Positions 36,046-44,912 of a DNA stretch of 64,000 bases are shown here, piece by piece. Positions within the stretch are counted from its first letter, which is position 1, and each line of letters starts with the position of its first letter. The notes below the pieces were generated by a model. The model had not been told where the DNA came from, made no database searches, and worked only from the letters and a program-made list of their open reading frames with translations. Both the position numbers and the translations under genes were made by a program. This stretch comes from Desulfuromonadales bacterium (GTDB lineage: Bacteria > Desulfobacterota > Desulfuromonadia > Desulfuromonadales > Geopsychrobacteraceae): contig JAHYIY010000011.1 of the NCBI GenBank assembly GCA_019429255.1, positions 1 to 64,000 of the forward strand, given 5' to 3'.

Positions 36046-36840
36046 TTAACCGATTTCCACCTGAACAACTCGCCCTAATTCGGAACCCAGAAAAGCTGTT
36101 CCTACCCGTTCAAAACGGGTAGGAACATCGGTAACGTAAAACTCGCGGCGACCGCCACTATCTGGATTTACCAGGCCCTGCTGACGGAACAACTGCTGAA
36201 CCGTCTTGGCGGTCTCCTCGGCTGAATCAACCAGTAACACCTCTGCACCAAAAATACCACGCAGGGTGTTGCGCAACAGTGGGTAGTGGGTACAACCTAG
36301 AACCAGCGTGTCAATCTGCGCCTGAAGCAACGGTTGCAGATACTCCAGGGCCGTCAGGCGGGCAATTTCATGTTCAGACCAGCCCTCCTCAGCCAACGGC
36401 ACAAACAGAGGACAGGCAACTGAAAATATTTGTGCATCAGGCACGAGAGCGGTGATTGCCTCGGGATAGCGCCCACTGTTGATCGTGCCTTCGGTACCAA
36501 TCACGCCGATGCGGCGGTTGCGACTGGCACAGGCCCGGCGCGCACCGGGCTCGATAACGCCGATAACAGGTAGTTGAAAACGCTCGCGTAGCTGTTCCAG
36601 TGCCACAGCTGAAGCAGTATTACAGGCAACCACCAGCAGTTTCACACCGCGATCAACAAGAAATTCCGCTGCTTCTAAAGCATAGCGCTGGACAGTTTTG
36701 ACACTTTTGGTACCATAGGGCACCCGCGCGGTATCGCCAAGATAAATAAGGTTCTCGCGTGGCAACAGAGCAGCCACCTCTTTGAAGACCGTCAGGCCGC
36801 CTACTCCGGAATCAAAAATACCTATCGCTTTGCCCAGCAC
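36046..36840 (-). CDS. murI: Glutamate racemase
   Basis: Cytoplasmic enzyme of 264 residues making D-glutamate for peptidoglycan. The two catalytic cysteines are in VVACNTASAVAL and LGCTHYPLLR; the N-terminus IGIFDSGVGGLTVFKEV is characteristic. GTG start chosen at 36840 behind GGGGAGA; the longer open frame has no ribosome site. Confidence 0.95.
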   Translation of the reverse strand: MLGKAIGIFDSGVGGLTVFKEVAALLPRENLIYLGDTARVPYGTKSVKTVQRYALEAAEFLVDRGVKLLVVACNTASAVALEQLRERFQLPVIGVIEPGARRACASRNRRIGVIGTEGTINSGRYPEAITALVPDAQIFSVACPLFVPLAEEGWSEHEIARLTALEYLQPLLQAQIDTLVLGCTHYPLLRNTLRGIFGAEVLLVDSAEETAKTVQQLFRQQGLVNPDSGGRREFYVTDVPTRFERVGTAFLGSELGRVVQVEIG

Positions 36841-36971
36841 TGCATTCTCCCCATTGGAAACATCTCGATAAAAAATGCCCCGCAGGGCTTTGACATAACG
36901 GGTCATCGTAGAGAAGCAGATGGTCAAAGTCAAGCAGACGAACACCCTTCGCCAACGAGATTAACCCTTTT

Positions 36972-36999
36972 TTGCCGGGCGCCGATCTGCTAGTATATG
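36972..36999 (+). promoter_or_regulatory. Possible promoter before the small membrane protein
   Basis: TTGCCG, 16 bp, TATATG, ending about 31 bp before the ATG at 37031. Moderate match only. Confidence 0.35.
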
Positions 37000-37030
37000 T
37001 GGGCTTTTCGTAACTTTTGTGGAGGCATCT

Positions 37031-37363
37031 ATGAATCTGGCAGCGGTCGCAGATTTTTTTGAAAATTTTCGCACGGACAGACTTATTGAGCAGCTTAATG
37101 CCTGGAACGTCGGTGATCTGCACAGTAATCCCTGGTTCATCGGCACTTTTGTTGTTATGGTTCTGATTTCCTATGTTATCGGCTGGCGCGCTGTCTCCGC
37201 CATCATCACCGGCTTCGGTGGCTTTATCATCACCATCTCCCTGACCCTGGCCAAAGGTACCGGCACCGAAGGGCTCGAAGGGGGAGGGCTTTATATTATC
37301 GTCATCGGCGGTGCGGTGGCGGTGATGCTTTTTATTTATCTGCTGTTTATCAAAACGGAATAA
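37031..37363 (+). CDS. Small membrane protein, unknown function
   Basis: Protein of 110 residues with an amphipathic N-terminus (ADFFENFRTDRLIEQLNAWN) and three hydrophobic segments (about 38-55, 58-75, 87-107). A strong RBS (GGAGG) supports translation. Found just before a diheme cytochrome on the same strand, so it may be a partner of an electron-transfer step; this is inference only. I cannot name the family. Confidence 0.7.
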   Translation: MNLAAVADFFENFRTDRLIEQLNAWNVGDLHSNPWFIGTFVVMVLISYVIGWRAVSAIITGFGGFIITISLTLAKGTGTEGLEGGGLYIIVIGGAVAVMLFIYLLFIKTE

Positions 37364-37406
37364 CCACTGATAGACCATGACGGTCTCTTTTGAATCGGAG
37401 TCGATA

Positions 37407-37658
37407 ATGAAAAAACGTGATATATTCCTGTTGCTTGCAGGGGTGGCCCTGGTAACCTTCTTGTGGATGGCGCCGGAGGAGACAACAGCACCGGTTCCAC
37501 ACGACGAGATCCACGAGCCCTTCTTCGCCGTTGCCGCAAAAGAAGGAAGAAAAGCCGCTGAGGCTTCCTGCACTCAATGCCACAACGCAGAGATGGTCCC
37601 CTTCACGGAGAATCACCCCACCACCTTCCGGTGCTTGTTCTGTCATAAACTGAAGTAA
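37407..37658 (+). CDS. Small diheme cytochrome c
   Basis: Protein of 83 residues with an N-terminal membrane helix (FLLLAGVALVTFLWMA) that may act as anchor, and two heme sites: CTQCH and CLFCH near the C-terminus. With so few residues it resembles a single half of NapB/c3-like proteins. It is 43 bp behind the small membrane protein. A role in periplasmic electron transfer is likely, its partner unknown. Confidence 0.82.
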   Translation: MKKRDIFLLLAGVALVTFLWMAPEETTAPVPHDEIHEPFFAVAAKEGRKAAEASCTQCHNAEMVPFTENHPTTFRCLFCHKLK

Positions 37659-37684
37659 AAGAGAAAGGCTGCTTTGTAGGACAG

Positions 37685-38389
37685 TCAGATTCCGCGCACC
37701 TGGACCTGATGAACATATCCTTGAGCAATGGTGGCGAACTGCTGCAACTGCGCCGCAGGATAAGCTTCCAACCGTTGCCATTCAGCAAACATGGCGTGCT
37801 CTCTCACATATTGCTGCAGCACCCACAAGCGCGCACCGCGCAGCAGTTCTCCGATCTCGTCAATCTCTCGCTGTGTCACCAGTCCGGGCATACAGGTCGT
37901 CCGATATTCCACCGCAATGGCGGCATGACGCAGTAACTCGACGGTTTCGATCAAGCCGGCAGGATCAACAGTGACGCTATGCAGTTCGGAGTAACGCTGT
38001 GGGGAGGTCTTGATATCAACGGCAATATAATCGAGCAGATTGAGTTCGAGCAGATCAGCAATAACGTTGGGTAACAGACCATTGGTGTCGAGCTTGACCT
38101 GCAATCCCAGCTGTTTAAGCGCGGATAAAAATGCCGGCAGACCGGCTTCGATGGTCGGTTCTCCGCCCGATATCACAACCCCATCGATAAAATTCCTTCG
38201 TGCCTGCAGATCTGCCAGCAACTCGTCAACCGGGATATCCGGATAGCCGTCAGGATCTAATACCAGCCCGCCATTATGGCAAAAGGGGCAAGTCAGGTTA
38301 CAACCACCGGTAAAAACCAGGGATGCCACCCGCCCGGGAAAATCAAGCAGGCTGGTCCCCTGAAACCCTTTGATGGAAATTGTTTTCAG
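37685..38389 (-). CDS. nrdG: Anaerobic ribonucleotide reductase activating enzyme
   Basis: Radical-SAM activase of about 234 residues that installs the glycyl radical on NrdD. The cluster motif is CNLTCPFC; GGEPT and the KLDTNG strand are also present. No ATG gives a full N-terminus: the family start (KTISIKGFQGTSLLDFPGR) is in frame behind CTG at 38389, which overlaps the stop of the glycyl-radical gene in the form CTGA, as ATGA overlaps usually do. A shorter GTG start at 38329 would remove family residues. Non-ATG initiation is therefore inferred. Operon: nrdD - small nrdD - nrdG. Confidence 0.88.
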   Translation of the reverse strand: MKTISIKGFQGTSLLDFPGRVASLVFTGGCNLTCPFCHNGGLVLDPDGYPDIPVDELLADLQARRNFIDGVVISGGEPTIEAGLPAFLSALKQLGLQVKLDTNGLLPNVIADLLELNLLDYIAVDIKTSPQRYSELHSVTVDPAGLIETVELLRHAAIAVEYRTTCMPGLVTQREIDEIGELLRGARLWVLQQYVREHAMFAEWQRLEAYPAAQLQQFATIAQGYVHQVQVRGI

Positions 38390-38532
38390 CGCTTCAACTC
38401 GGTCGGAGCAACAACGTACTCAGAGCGATCCTTGAACTCTTCCTTCTTACCGCGATTCCATTGTTGCACCGGGCGGAAAAACCCGCACACCCGTGAATAG
38501 ACTTCGGTCTTTGAATCACATCTGGTCGCCAT
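38386..38532 (-). CDS. nrdD: Glycyl-radical tail of class III ribonucleotide reductase as a separate 48-aa protein
   Basis: Protein of 48 residues: MATRCDSKTEVYSRVCGFFRPVQQWNRGKKEEF... (only key parts shown). SRVCGFFRPV is the glycyl-radical loop and WNRGKKEEFKDR the closing segment normally at the C-terminus of NrdD. A perfect RBS (AGGAGG) shows it is made on its own. It must associate with the large NrdD, which lacks this segment. It lies between the palindromic repeat A2 and nrdG. Stand-alone glycyl-radical pieces are known for some class III enzymes. Confidence 0.85.
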   Translation of the reverse strand: MATRCDSKTEVYSRVCGFFRPVQQWNRGKKEEFKDRSEYVVAPTELKR

Positions 38533-38583
38533 TATTTTCCTCCTGTAATTTAAAAAAACTTGCAACAATTCAATTATAGCCCA

Positions 38584-38698
38584 TGGCACCGGGTCGGGGG
38601 TCCTGTGACAAGGGTGTCTGTCGCCATGGAGGGCGACAGTCAAGCGGCGATGGACGGCGAAAAGCGTCCCTTGGCACAGGATCCCCGACCCGGTGCCA
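38584..38698. repeat. Palindromic dispersed element, copy A2
   Basis: 115 bp with nearly perfect 30-bp inverted ends (TGGCACCGGGTCGGGG then TCCTGTGACAAGGG against its complement, two mismatches). Inside, TGTCGCC-atgga-GGGCGACA forms another hairpin. It lies between the two nrdD pieces within the operon. Same core as 921-1032 and related to the elements at 44758 and 45025. Confidence 0.92.
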
Positions 38699-38706
38699 AC
38701 CCCCCA

Positions 38707-40695
38707 TCAGGCCGCACGGTCAATATGATCATGGGGGCAGGCAAAGTGCTCGCCGCTGATGTAGCCATGAACGGGGCAAATGGTGAAGGTCGGACTCAAG
38801 GTAAAATAGGGCAGATGAAAATTCTCGGCAATCCGCTTCACCAACAGACGCGCACTGCGCCAGTCTTCCAGACGCTCGCCGAGGAAACCATGAAACACCG
38901 TGCCGCCGGTATAGCGGGTCTGAAGCTCGTCCTGATGGGTCAGGGCAGCAAAGATATCTTCGGTGCTACCCACCGGCAACTGGGTTGAGTTGGTGTAATA
39001 GGGTTCGCTGGTGCCGGCACAGTGGATGTCGGGAAAGCGCTTGCGGTCACCGCTGGCCAGACGGAAGCTGGTGCCTTCGGCCGGAGTTGCCTCGAGATTA
39101 TAGAGGTGGCCGGTTTTATCCTGGAAAGCCTCAAGCTGGCGACGCATAAAGTCCAGGGTTTCTTGTGACAGAGTCTGCCCGGCGGCACTGTCAATCCCTG
39201 CGCCGATCAGATTGAGACAAGCCTCATGCATACCGATCAGGCCAATGGTGGAAAAATGGTTATCCCAATAGTTGCCGCTACGCTGGCGAATCGAATCGAG
39301 GTAAAACTTGCTGTAGGGGTAGAGACCGTCATCGGTAAAACGTTCGAGCTGCTTGCGTTTGATCTCCAGGGAACGAAAAGCGCTGTCCATCAGCTCACTG
39401 ATACGACTGAAAAAATCGGCTTTAGTTGCGGCCAGGTAGGCGGCACGCGGCAGATTGATGGTCACCACCCCGATCGACCCGGTCATCGGATTGGAACCAA
39501 ACAGGCCCCCGCCACGGCGCCGTAACTCGCGGTTATCAAGCCTCAAGCGGCAGCACATGGAACGCGCATCTTCCGGATCCATATCGGAGTTGACGAAATT
39601 GCTGAAATAGGGGATGCCGTATTTGGCCGTCATCTCAAAAACGGGGCGTAGCCGATCACTCTCCCAATCGAGATCTTTGGTGATGTTGTAGGTCGGAATC
39701 GGGAACGAAAAGATCCGCCCTGCAGCATCCCCTGCCATCATCACCTCGCAGAAGGCCTGATTGAACAGATCCATTTCCGCCTGAAATTCACCATAACAGC
39801 GATCCATCAGCCGGCCACCGATGACCACCGCTTCAGCGGCCATATTGGAAGGCACCATCATATCCATGGTAATGTTGGTAAAGGGTGTCTGGAAGCCGAC
39901 CCGAGTCGGCACGTTCATATTGAAAACGAACTCCTGCAGACACTGAAGAACCTCCTTGTAACCCAATTTGTCATAAGCGATGAAGGGTGCCAGCAAGGTA
40001 TCAAAGCCGGCAAACGCCTGCGCGCCGGCCGCCTCCCCCTGGAGGGTATAGAAGAAATTGACCACCTGCCCCAAAGCGGTACGGAAGTGCTTGGGCGGAT
40101 GACTCTGGACCTTGCCGTAAGCGCCACAGAAGCCTTTAAGAAGCAAATCTTTGAGATCCCAGCCGCAGCAATAGACCGACAGCATCCCCAGGTCGTGGAT
40201 ATGGAAATCCCCTTCGCGGTGGGCACGGGCAATATCTTCGGGGTAGATTTTATTGAGCCAGTAGTTACTGGTGATGTTAGCGGCGATGTGATTATTCAAA
40301 CCCTGCAGGGAATAGCCCATATTGGCATTTTCGTTGACCCGCCAGTCCTCACGCACCAGATAGGAATCAATAGAAGCGATCGACTCTTCCATAAACTCCT
40401 GGGTACGGCGCAACCCTTCACGCTGCTTGCGATAAAGGATATATGCCTTGGCGGTCTGGGCATGGCCGTTTTCAATCAGGATTTTCTCGACCAGATCCTG
40501 CACGTTCTCAACGGTGGGAAGATTGTTCTCTTTGTAGAGAACTGTCAGGATGCTACCAACCTGAAGGGTAATTTCCGACGGTTTTTCGAAATCGCTGCCA
40601 CCCACTGCCTTGACGGCATTACAGATCGCCTGGGTGATTTTACTTTCATCGTAAGGAACCAGACGCCCATCGCGCTTGCGAATATATGTCAGCAT
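38707..40695 (-). CDS. nrdD: Class III anaerobic ribonucleotide reductase, large part
   Basis: Enzyme of 662 residues that reduces ribonucleotides in the absence of oxygen. An N-terminal ATP-cone (MLTYIRKRDGRLVPYDESKI) is followed by the barrel, with the thiyl-radical cysteine region SMCCRLRLDNRELRRRGGG, and the C-terminal zinc site CPVHGYISGEHFACP. The sequence then stops: the glycyl-radical segment is on a separate gene downstream. Two NrdR boxes lie upstream. The ATG follows GGGAGAGAGGG. Confidence 0.93.
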   Translation of the reverse strand: MLTYIRKRDGRLVPYDESKITQAICNAVKAVGGSDFEKPSEITLQVGSILTVLYKENNLPTVENVQDLVEKILIENGHAQTAKAYILYRKQREGLRRTQEFMEESIASIDSYLVREDWRVNENANMGYSLQGLNNHIAANITSNYWLNKIYPEDIARAHREGDFHIHDLGMLSVYCCGWDLKDLLLKGFCGAYGKVQSHPPKHFRTALGQVVNFFYTLQGEAAGAQAFAGFDTLLAPFIAYDKLGYKEVLQCLQEFVFNMNVPTRVGFQTPFTNITMDMMVPSNMAAEAVVIGGRLMDRCYGEFQAEMDLFNQAFCEVMMAGDAAGRIFSFPIPTYNITKDLDWESDRLRPVFEMTAKYGIPYFSNFVNSDMDPEDARSMCCRLRLDNRELRRRGGGLFGSNPMTGSIGVVTINLPRAAYLAATKADFFSRISELMDSAFRSLEIKRKQLERFTDDGLYPYSKFYLDSIRQRSGNYWDNHFSTIGLIGMHEACLNLIGAGIDSAAGQTLSQETLDFMRRQLEAFQDKTGHLYNLEATPAEGTSFRLASGDRKRFPDIHCAGTSEPYYTNSTQLPVGSTEDIFAALTHQDELQTRYTGGTVFHGFLGERLEDWRSARLLVKRIAENFHLPYFTLSPTFTICPVHGYISGEHFACPHDHIDRAA

Positions 40696-40846
40696 ACCCT
40701 CTCTCCCAACAACTGTGACCTGCGGCCACCGGTCAACAACCCAGACGTGAAAACAAAGGGAAGATCCTCCCTGTCGGCCGATCTACTGGAATAAACCACC
40801 GAGGCGCAGACTAGCACAGGCCGTAGCAGCATGACAATGGTTAAAA

Positions 40847-40893
40847 ACACTATATCTGGTGGATGAGTTAGAAAAGGATACTACATCTTGTCA
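40847..40893 (-). promoter_or_regulatory. Pair of NrdR boxes and promoter of the nrdD operon
   Basis: Boxes CCACCAGATATAGTGT (40847-40862, minus strand) and TGACAAGATGTAGTAT (40878-40893) match the NrdR consensus ACACWATATATWGTGT at 12 and 11 positions and start 31 bp apart, the spacing used by NrdR tetramers. A TTGACA -35 (40889-40894) overlaps the second box. Repression by NrdR with dATP is the expected control. Confidence 0.85.
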
Positions 40894-40965
40894 ACATGCC
40901 TGTTGATTGTTTGTGGATAAAGAGAGGCTAAACCACCATAAAAACACTGGCTTTAGTGATTTTTT

Positions 40966-41976
40966 TCAGAAACATTCAGAGTCCGGCGCAATAGCAAAAT
41001 GGCCTTGCAGACGGGCAAGAAAAGTCGCAGCCGACGTTGCTCGCTTGAGCTTGCCGAGATCGCGCTGTAAATCGGGATCAGGGATAAAATTGAGTACATC
41101 CTTGATCTTCATCAGCGCCTGGCGCTCACCGCAAAATTTCTGCAGATAGCTTGGCCACAGGTCGCTGATAAACCGGCCGAGTTCCCGGCGCCGCAGCTCC
41201 GAATCGACCATCTGAGGAGCCGTGCCGCGAATCCGCTGAAAAATAACCGGGTCGGCCAGAGCACCGCGGCCGATCATCAGCCCGGCAACACCCGTCTGCG
41301 TCAGCAACGCCCGAGCCATAGCGGCTGAATTGATATCGCCGTTGGCAATAACCGGCAACCTGGTTTTTGCTGCCATGGCAGCAGTGATCCGGTGATCGGC
41401 AGCACCATTGTAGCGCTGCGCTACAGTACGCGGATGGAGAATAATAAAATCGACACCGCTGTCGGCAAAAACAGGCAACAGGCTCTGCCACTGGTCCAGG
41501 TCACCATAACCGGCACGGCATTTCACTGAAAAACTGCCACGGCAGACACGCCGTAACGCCGCCAGCATCGCCGCCAACTGCTGTGGGTGGCGCAGCAATT
41601 CGCCACCGGTTGCACCAGTGGTCATACGCCCATAGGGGCAACCCAGATTCAGATTGATGTGCTTTACGCCACCGGCCTGCACCAGCACTGCCGCTTCGGC
41701 CAGGGCCGCAGGGTCATTACCGATCAACTGCACCACCAGAGGCACCTCAGCAACATGATCCTGGAGTTCACTCAGCTCGTTTTTAGCGACCCGCTTTCGG
41801 GTCTGGGACTGCACCCGCACAAACTCAGTGAAGACCAGATCCGGCTGGTATTTCTGCAGATAGAGGCGGCGCAGGGCCGAATTGGTCAACCCCTGCATCG
41901 GCGCCAGCATCAGCGGACGCTGGCCGACGCTCCAGGGGAGAACAGAATCAGCAGATGATTTATCGTTGGGGCTCAC
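40966..41976 (-). CDS. tRNA-dihydrouridine synthase
   Basis: FMN enzyme of 336 residues reducing uridines in tRNA. The catalytic cysteine is in LNLGCPYGRMTTGATGGELL; FMN contacts include LMLAPMQGLTNSALRR, HPRTVAQRYNG, VIANGDI and GLMIGRGALADP. Closest in layout to the DusC subgroup because of the short C-terminal helical domain, but the subgroup is not certain. It is 8 bp downstream of cobL. Confidence 0.92.
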   Translation of the reverse strand: MSPNDKSSADSVLPWSVGQRPLMLAPMQGLTNSALRRLYLQKYQPDLVFTEFVRVQSQTRKRVAKNELSELQDHVAEVPLVVQLIGNDPAALAEAAVLVQAGGVKHINLNLGCPYGRMTTGATGGELLRHPQQLAAMLAALRRVCRGSFSVKCRAGYGDLDQWQSLLPVFADSGVDFIILHPRTVAQRYNGAADHRITAAMAAKTRLPVIANGDINSAAMARALLTQTGVAGLMIGRGALADPVIFQRIRGTAPQMVDSELRRRELGRFISDLWPSYLQKFCGERQALMKIKDVLNFIPDPDLQRDLGKLKRATSAATFLARLQGHFAIAPDSECF

Positions 41977-41984
41977 AACAAGAC

Positions 41985-43199
41985 TTATTGTTTGACCCCG
42001 GTGATAATATACACGGGGTTATACGCCTCAAACATCTTGTAATTGGTTTCCGGACGGGTACGGGCAATGTTTAAAGCCACGACTTCGACCTGATAGCCGG
42101 CATTGTTAAAATAATCATTGGCAGCGGTCAGAGTGTCGAGGGTAATGGCATTAAGGACAACCAGCCCGCCACTTGCCAGGCGCTGGTCAACCTGTTCAAG
42201 AATCTCCCACAGATGGCCGCCACTGCCGCCGATGAAGACCCGATCGGGATCGGGCAACTCATCCAGACATTCGGGCGCGCTGCCGGTCACCAGGGTAACG
42301 TTGCGGGCATTAAAACGCCGCAGATTCTCGCGGATAAAACCCAGACTCTCATCATTACGTTCAATCGCGAACACCCGCCCCTGCGGCAGCAGATAGTCCG
42401 CCTCGATACTGATGGAGCCGGAACCGGCACCGATATCCCACAGGCACATATCATGGCGCAGACGCAGCTTGGCCAGGGTCACAACCCGCACCTCTTCGCG
42501 GGTCATGGTTTTTTTGACACTTAAAAATTCATCGTCCGGAATGCCAAAGACGGGCAACGCCTGCTGTTCATCCTCCTCGTATTCGCGAATGAGAATCAGC
42601 ACGTTCAGCGCTGCCACGTCCAACTCCAGCAGTCCCTTAACACTGGTCAGGCGGATTTTCTCTTCCGGCGTGCCAAGGTTCTCACAGAGATAGACCCGGT
42701 AACCGAGACGGTCGCGCCCCGCCAACTCGGCCGCGATCATCTTCGGAGTGATCAGTCCATCGGTCAGAATAGCGGCCTTGTCGTTGGCCACCACCCGATC
42801 AACAACACTCTTGACATCACGACTATGGGTCGAAACAAAAATGGCATCATCCCAGGGCTCACGAATCTTGGCAAAGGCGTACTGGACCGATGTGACGTTG
42901 GGCAAAAAGTCGATCAGCGCGTCGGGCAGATTGCGCAGCAGATAGCGACCGACGCCGAAAAAGAGTGGGTCGCCCGATGCCAGCACCACCGCATTGCCGT
43001 GAAAATGACGCAGACGCTCAATCATCGCCGCCATCGACTCATCATCGATCTGCTGCTTTTCTCCCTGATAGTCGGGAAACAGAGCGAGCAGACGGGACGC
43101 ACCAAAGAGGATGTCGCCGGCAGCAACCAGCCCCAACGCTTGGGCAGTAAAACCTTCCTGCCCCGCCATACCGGCGCCAATAACATGAATTGACTTCAT
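41985..43199 (-). CDS. cobL: Precorrin-6Y C5,15-methyltransferase (decarboxylating), fused CbiE-CbiT
   Basis: Two-domain SAM-dependent methyltransferase of 404 residues. The first half (IHVIGAGMAGQEGFT, ASGDPLFFGVG) is CbiE-like and methylates C5; the second half (LWDIGAGSGSISIEADYL, FIGGSGGHLWEIL) is CbiT-like, methylating C15 and decarboxylating the acetate side chain. It is a step of corrin ring synthesis. The start is the ATG at 43199 behind AAGGGAG; a GTG nine bases upstream is possible. No other corrin ring gene is in the window except a possible cobC-like phosphatase nearby. No cobalamin riboswitch was seen. Confidence 0.92.
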   Translation of the reverse strand: MKSIHVIGAGMAGQEGFTAQALGLVAAGDILFGASRLLALFPDYQGEKQQIDDESMAAMIERLRHFHGNAVVLASGDPLFFGVGRYLLRNLPDALIDFLPNVTSVQYAFAKIREPWDDAIFVSTHSRDVKSVVDRVVANDKAAILTDGLITPKMIAAELAGRDRLGYRVYLCENLGTPEEKIRLTSVKGLLELDVAALNVLILIREYEEDEQQALPVFGIPDDEFLSVKKTMTREEVRVVTLAKLRLRHDMCLWDIGAGSGSISIEADYLLPQGRVFAIERNDESLGFIRENLRRFNARNVTLVTGSAPECLDELPDPDRVFIGGSGGHLWEILEQVDQRLASGGLVVLNAITLDTLTAANDYFNNAGYQVEVVALNIARTRPETNYKMFEAYNPVYIITGVKQ

Positions 43200-43421
43200 G
43201 GTTTGCACTCCCTTAGTTGATGTCTATCCGGAAAAACCCAGATGAATTTAAAAGTTACTTTCCGTACCTATTGGTTGAGGCGGTGGGTAAACAGCCTGTC
43301 ATTTCCGAGTTCTTTCAGCGGGCATCCATGCTGTCGCAGCTTGAAAGGATACCGGTTTACAGCCCATGCGGGGATGGCGATCAAAAGCTGCCCTTAACGG
43401 CCTTTCCAACGGAGCAATAAA

Positions 43422-44027
43422 CTACCTGCCATTAACCAATGAAACGCTCGTTCGCCGGTCTGGATAATAATCGATAATATTGTGACAGGCGTAGTCCTGC
43501 TCGATGCGCATCACACTTTCCAACGGTGCCCCAAGGGCATCAAGAAGAATCAGACGATTCACCCCGCCGTGGGACACTATAACAACTTCACCCTCGGGGT
43601 GAGAGGAAATTATCTGCTGCAGTTCAGGCCGCACCCGAGCGGCAAGCATGCTGAAGCTCTCGCCACCGGGGGGCGCAATATGAACGATATCGCGCAGGCG
43701 CGCCTGCCACAATGGGGCAGCATCGCGCTGCAGTGCCGCCCAGGGGACACCCTCCCAGTCACCGGCACAGAGTTCGCGCAAGCTGGTTCGATACAGCGGC
43801 GTAACCTGTTGAAACAGGGCGATCTGGTCAGCGGCAAAGCGACAACGCTGCAGGTCACTGGAATAGATAGCGGCCAGACGGCGGGACTGAAAGCGTCCGG
43901 CAAGGCTCGCGGATTGGCGCCGCCCGAGAACGGTCAGTGGAATATCGGCCTGACCGTTGTAACGTTTTTCTTCATAGCCTTCAACCTGGCCATGGCGTAA
44001 CAGATGCACCCGCGTGGGGTTTTTCAT
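43422..44027 (-). CDS. Histidine phosphatase, alpha-ribazole phosphatase-like
   Basis: Phosphoglycerate-mutase-fold phosphatase of 201 residues: LLRHGQVEGYEEKRYNGQAD holds the catalytic RHG, and VIVSHGGVNRLIL the second histidine. The motif RYNGQADIPLT resembles CobC, which removes phosphate from alpha-ribazole phosphate in cobalamin assembly; the nearby cobL supports this, but the fold is used for many substrates. It overlaps engB by 4 bp. Confidence 0.85.
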   Translation of the reverse strand: MKNPTRVHLLRHGQVEGYEEKRYNGQADIPLTVLGRRQSASLAGRFQSRRLAAIYSSDLQRCRFAADQIALFQQVTPLYRTSLRELCAGDWEGVPWAALQRDAAPLWQARLRDIVHIAPPGGESFSMLAARVRPELQQIISSHPEGEVVIVSHGGVNRLILLDALGAPLESVMRIEQDYACHNIIDYYPDRRTSVSLVNGR

Positions 44028-44647
44028 GGGATCTCACCACCTTCTGATATCCCATCGGTGACCTGCTGTTCAAGAACAGATTCAATCCGCTCACGAATAT
44101 CCTCAATCCCTTCGCGGCTCAACGCCGAGAACAGACTGAAGGCATCAACCGGCAAACCGGTCGCCGCAGCAATGCGTTCGACGTGTTGGCGGCGCTGCGA
44201 ACGACTGACCTTGTCTATCTTGGAAATCACCGGAATGGTCGGCACACCGAACTCTTCAAGCCAGTCAAGCAAATCCAGATCCTCCTCCCCCGGGGTGCGG
44301 CGGATGTCAATAATGAATACCGTCGCCGCCAGACAGTCGCGGATCTCCAGATAGGTTCTGATCATCGGACCCCAGGCTTTTCTGACCGCCACCGGCACCT
44401 TGGCAAAACCGTAACCAGGTAAATCGACCAGCACAAAACGCTGGTTGACATTGAAAAAATTGATCAACTGGGTACGCCCCGGGGTCGATGAGGTGCGGAC
44501 CAGATTTTTTCGATTGAGGACCACATTGATCAGGGTGCTCTTGCCGACATTACTGCGCCCGGCAAAGGCAATTTCAGGAAACTGAGGATCCGGATAATGC
44601 GCGGGCCTGGTTGCGCTTTTAATAAACTCGGCGGTGCTAATTTTCAT
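44024..44647 (-). CDS. engB: Ribosome biogenesis GTPase EngB (YihA/YsxC)
   Basis: GTPase of 207 residues needed for assembly of the 50S ribosomal subunit. G1 GRSNVGKSTLINV, G3 DLPGYGFAKV, G4 SKIDK are intact, and the N-terminal EIAFAGRSN strand is typical. ATG at 44647 follows AGGA. An upstream in-frame ATG would add 18 Cys-rich residues and is not supported. Confidence 0.96.
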   Translation of the reverse strand: MKISTAEFIKSATRPAHYPDPQFPEIAFAGRSNVGKSTLINVVLNRKNLVRTSSTPGRTQLINFFNVNQRFVLVDLPGYGFAKVPVAVRKAWGPMIRTYLEIRDCLAATVFIIDIRRTPGEEDLDLLDWLEEFGVPTIPVISKIDKVSRSQRRQHVERIAAATGLPVDAFSLFSALSREGIEDIRERIESVLEQQVTDGISEGGEIP

Positions 44648-44757
44648 TGGTTCGTCCTGGCAGGAAAAATGGAACAATGCCTTGCAGCATACCCGATCCA
44701 TGGCAGGCCTGACAACTGTCGTCTGACCAGGGACAAAGTCACCAATACTGTCAGTTG

Positions 44758-44912
44758 GTAGCTGTTCAGCACCGGATCTTCGGATCCTATGTCAAAGGAC
44801 GCGATTGTTTCCTATTGGGTTATCCCTGACCGCTTGTTGTCGCCGTCCATAGCGACAAACACCCTTGCCACAGGAACCCCGACCCTGCGCAAGGACAGTG
44901 CTGAATAGTTAC
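44758..44912 (+). repeat. Dispersed element, copy B1 (155 bp)
   Basis: Ends GTAGCTGTTCAGCAC and GTGCTGAATAGTTAC are inverted (about 13 of 15 pairs). The interior has GGATCCTATGTCAAAGGACGC, GTCGCCGTCCATAGCGAC (a hairpin) and CACCCTTGCCACAGGA, matching the reverse complement of the A1/A2 core. Confidence 0.92.

Noticed and set aside
38386-38643. Longer form of the glycyl-radical gene starting in repeat A2
   Set aside because: The extra N-terminal residues are translated from the repeat, and ATG 38532 has a perfect AGGAGG site.
43217-43420. 67-codon plus-strand frame between cobL and the phosphatase
   Set aside because: No Shine-Dalgarno site, no recognised family; it could be real but cannot be supported.
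43200-43421. Cobalamin riboswitch upstream of cobL
   Set aside because: The B12-box core (GCCAGGAGACC-like) and the expected stem order were not found.
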